In this document: positions 5,572 through 6,989 of the stretch, piece after piece
Layout of the letters: every line of letters begins with the position of its first letter
Position numbering within the stretch: the first letter of the stretch is position 1
Assembly (NCBI GenBank): GCA_934646115.1
Contig: CAKUEM010000071.1
Span: 1 to 6,989, forward strand
DNA from: an uncultured Oscillospiraceae bacterium
GTDB lineage: Bacteria; Bacillota; Clostridia; Oscillospirales; JAAYXM01
Direction of reading: 5' to 3'
Length of the DNA stretch: 6,989 bases
Program-made: the position numbers and the translations under genes
The notes under the pieces: model-generated
Told to the model about the DNA's origin: nothing
The model's database searches: none
What the model saw: only the letters and a program-made list of their open reading frames with translations

Positions 5572-6693
5572 ATGAAAGTTTCTTATCGGATCACGGCGGG
5601 CCTCTTCCTTGCGTTTCTTTCCTGTGCGGCAGTTGTGAATCTCGCGCTGCCGGATCGGGGCTATTCTGAAAGCGAAAAGCGCGAGCTGCAGGCATTTCCA
5701 AGCTGGAGCGTTGCGCGCACGCTCGATGGGGTATTCATGAAAGAATTTGACAGCTATGCAAACGACCAGTTTTTTGGGCGCGACGCATGGGTGCAGGCGA
5801 AGGGGATGTCGCAGTATCTGGCGGGGCAGCGGCTGATCCACGACGTGTATCTCGCGGGCGGGCGCTATATGGGAAATTTTAAGCTGGAGGATGAAAAGCG
5901 ATTTACGGATAATCTGGCGGCAATTCGTCGGCTTGCGGAAAAAAGCCCGCTTCCGGTTTCGCTTTTGATCGCGCCGGAGGAGGTTGGGATCTATTCTGAT
6001 TTGCTGCCGTCTTTTGCGCAGACGGAGGATCAGGATGCGTTGGCTGCGCGTATTGCGCGCGAGCTGGGCGATCGCGTTACGGTGGTTTGGACGAAGAGCG
6101 CTTTGATGCCGCATCGCGAGGAGGAGATCTATTTCCGCACCGACCATCACTGGACGCCGCGCGGCGCGCTGTATGGCTATAATGCATGGCGGCGCGCGTT
6201 GGGAAAAACGGAACGACCGATGCCGGAATTTGAAACGGTGAGCCGAAATTTCCGCGGTTCTATGCTGTTTAAAGCGGGGGTTCGCCTGCCGTGGCTTCCG
6301 GAGGATACGCTTACGATCCCGAAGGGGATCACAAACGAGCAATTTTCTGTTGTGATCAATGACGGGAAAACAGAGCGGGATGGGCTAATGTTTGATTTTT
6401 CTTATTTAAACGGAGAAGATCAATATCGAATTTATCAGGGCGGGAATCAGCCGCTGATGGCGATTTCTTCGGCGACCGGGCGCGGGCGTGCGCTGGTTTT
6501 GAAGGATTCGTTTTGCAACGTGCTGCTTCCGTATCTCGCGAGCGATTATGAAACGGTGTATGTTGCGGATATGCGCTATAATCGGCAAAGCCCGGCGCAA
6601 TATGCGGCGGATATGGGCGTGGATGAAATCGTTCTGGTTTACAGCATGTCGAGCATTTGCGATGAATTCAGCCTTGCTTGGCTTGCAAATTAA
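5572..6693 (+). CDS. DHHW family protein (AlgJ/AlgX-like SGNH O-acetylation factor)
   Basis: Extracytoplasmic protein of 373 aa, probably membrane-anchored or secreted. Residues 7-27 are a hydrophobic segment after Lys2 and Arg6, serving as signal peptide or anchor. The following ALPDRGYSESEKRELQAFP and EFDSYANDQFFGRD blocks are typical of this family. The name-giving TDHHW motif is at residues 190-194 and is followed by TPRGA. Near the C-terminus LKDSFCNVLLPYL holds Ser313, the likely nucleophile of the SGNH-like fold, with Asp191/His193 as candidate partners. By analogy with AlgJ and AlgX it would receive an acyl group exported by the MBOAT protein and transfer it to a polymer. AAGGAGG at 5558-5564 overlaps the MBOAT stop and lies 7 nt before the ATG. 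No clear terminator follows; an insertion-sequence end begins within about 20 nt. The family is clear; the acceptor and the exact chemistry are inferred. Confidence 0.9.
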   Translation: MKVSYRITAGLFLAFLSCAAVVNLALPDRGYSESEKRELQAFPSWSVARTLDGVFMKEFDSYANDQFFGRDAWVQAKGMSQYLAGQRLIHDVYLAGGRYMGNFKLEDEKRFTDNLAAIRRLAEKSPLPVSLLIAPEEVGIYSDLLPSFAQTEDQDALAARIARELGDRVTVVWTKSALMPHREEEIYFRTDHHWTPRGALYGYNAWRRALGKTERPMPEFETVSRNFRGSMLFKAGVRLPWLPEDTLTIPKGITNEQFSVVINDGKTERDGLMFDFSYLNGEDQYRIYQGGNQPLMAISSATGRGRALVLKDSFCNVLLPYLASDYETVYVADMRYNRQSPAQYAADMGVDEIVLVYSMSSICDEFSLAWLAN

Positions 6694-6743
6694 AAAAGAC
6701 ACAGTGCCTGGAACTGGACCGATCCCCGTTTAACAGACAAAGA

Positions 6744-6772
6744 AAAAAGCGCCCAGTCGCAGAATAGCGGCG
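6744..6772 (-). terminator. Weak terminator-like hairpin after the transposase gene
   Basis: On the minus strand, 2 nt after the transposase stop, CGCC and GGCG (6769-6772 and 6750-6753) can pair. An inner 2-bp stem and a 5-nt bulge follow, and then the arm runs into TTTTTT (6743-6748). The stem is short and interrupted, so this call is tentative. Confidence 0.3.
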
Positions 6773-6774
6773 AA

Positions 6775-6989
6775 TTACACGGCCTTGCTCCGGATTTCAA
6801 AGGGAGCGAGGCCGGTTTTCGGGTTAATCCGCTCATAATTGTAGAATTGCACAGACTCCACCGCCTGTTCGACTTCGGTCCGGCACGAAAACCTTCTCCG
6901 GTACAGGCACTCCGTTTTCAGCGTCCCGAAAAAATTTTCCATCGCAGCATTGTCATAAGGGCATCCGGGACTGGACATCGACGGCTGAA
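6775..6989 (-). CDS. IS3-family transposase OrfB, C-terminal part (5' end outside window)
   Basis: C-terminal 71 or so residues of a DDE transposase (integrase core, rve). The frame stays open to the window edge through codons for Gln-Pro-Ser before the first ATG in view, so the true start lies outside. PGCPYDNAAMENFFGTLKTE is the diagnostic IS3 motif: the Glu of AMENFF (codon at 6937-6939) is the third catalytic acid of the DDE triad, with the conserved Lys seven residues later. FYNYERINPKTGLAPFEIR is the usual OrfB ending. No frameshift is seen in this part. OrfA and the first two Asp residues are not in the window, so whether the element is active cannot be judged. It is transcribed toward the DHHW gene. 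Confidence 0.93.
   Translation of the reverse strand, partial: QPSMSSPGCPYDNAAMENFFGTLKTECLYRRRFSCRTEVEQAVESVQFYNYERINPKTGLAPFEIRSKAV
6781..6819 (+). terminator. Hairpin inside the transposase 3' end, terminator-like on the plus strand
   Basis: Arms 6781-6791 and 6803-6813 form an 11-bp stem with one T-G wobble and an 11-nt loop. On the plus strand it is followed by GGTTTTC. It overlaps the last dozen transposase codons. It could stop plus-strand transcripts from the MBOAT-DHHW operon that would otherwise run antisense into the element. The stem is seen; its role is inferred. Confidence 0.4.

Larger units (their letters stand above)
6694..6989 (-). mobile_element. Partial IS3-family insertion sequence, 3' end
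   Basis: The right part of this stretch encodes the C-terminal catalytic end of an IS3-family OrfB transposase, cut by the window edge. Between the transposase stop (6775) and the DHHW stop (6693) are 81 bases that must contain the element's end. The TGCCTGGAACTGGACC stretch near 6705-6720 looks like a terminal inverted repeat, since IS3 ends usually begin TG. The other end is outside the window, so the exact boundary and any target duplication cannot be shown. Confidence 0.65.

Noticed and set aside
5542..6342. 266-codon open frame on the minus strand
   Set aside because: It lies antisense to the MBOAT end and DHHW gene, is rich in Arg/His/Ile from complementary codon bias, and shows no recognisable domain. 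The plus-strand DHHW gene has clear family motifs.

Overview
The window looks like a chromosomal segment of a Bacillota (Firmicutes) bacterium, most likely a clostridial anaerobe of moderate GC content. The reasons are strong GGAGG-type ribosome binding sites, the Firmicutes-style infC-rpmI-rplT order behind an apparent leader attenuator, a DUF4358-like lipoprotein beside MBOAT and DHHW genes, and an IS3-family transposase end of the kind common in Clostridia. I cannot name the genus.

Layout. (1) Positions 1-1311, plus strand: the translation operon infC (IF3), rpmI (L35) and rplT (L20). It is preceded by a terminator-like hairpin that fits the L20 autoregulatory leader and followed by two tandem intrinsic terminators. 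The best infC start is a non-canonical ATC, not the TTG further in. (2) Positions 1322-3042, minus strand: pyrG (CTP synthase), convergent to rplT, with its own hairpin terminator and a near-consensus promoter. (3) Positions 3149-6693, plus strand: a surface-modification cassette of three genes. They are a DUF4358-like lipoprotein with a long low-complexity linker, an AlgI/DltB-type MBOAT O-acyltransferase, and a DHHW (AlgJ/AlgX-like) exported protein whose gene starts 12 nt after the MBOAT stop. (4) Positions about 6694-6989, minus strand: the 3' end of an IS3-family insertion sequence, cut by the window edge.

How the genes work together. The first four genes are housekeeping. IF3 and L20 control their own operon in known relatives, and the sequence shows elements consistent with both loops: a rare start codon and an attenuator-like hairpin. 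The MBOAT and DHHW proteins resemble the alginate and cellulose O-acetylation machinery: a membrane acyltransferase moves acyl groups across the membrane and an extracytoplasmic SGNH-like partner transfers them to a surface polymer. The lipoprotein may be an accessory factor of that machinery. No polymer synthase or glycosyltransferase lies in the window, so the acceptor is unknown.
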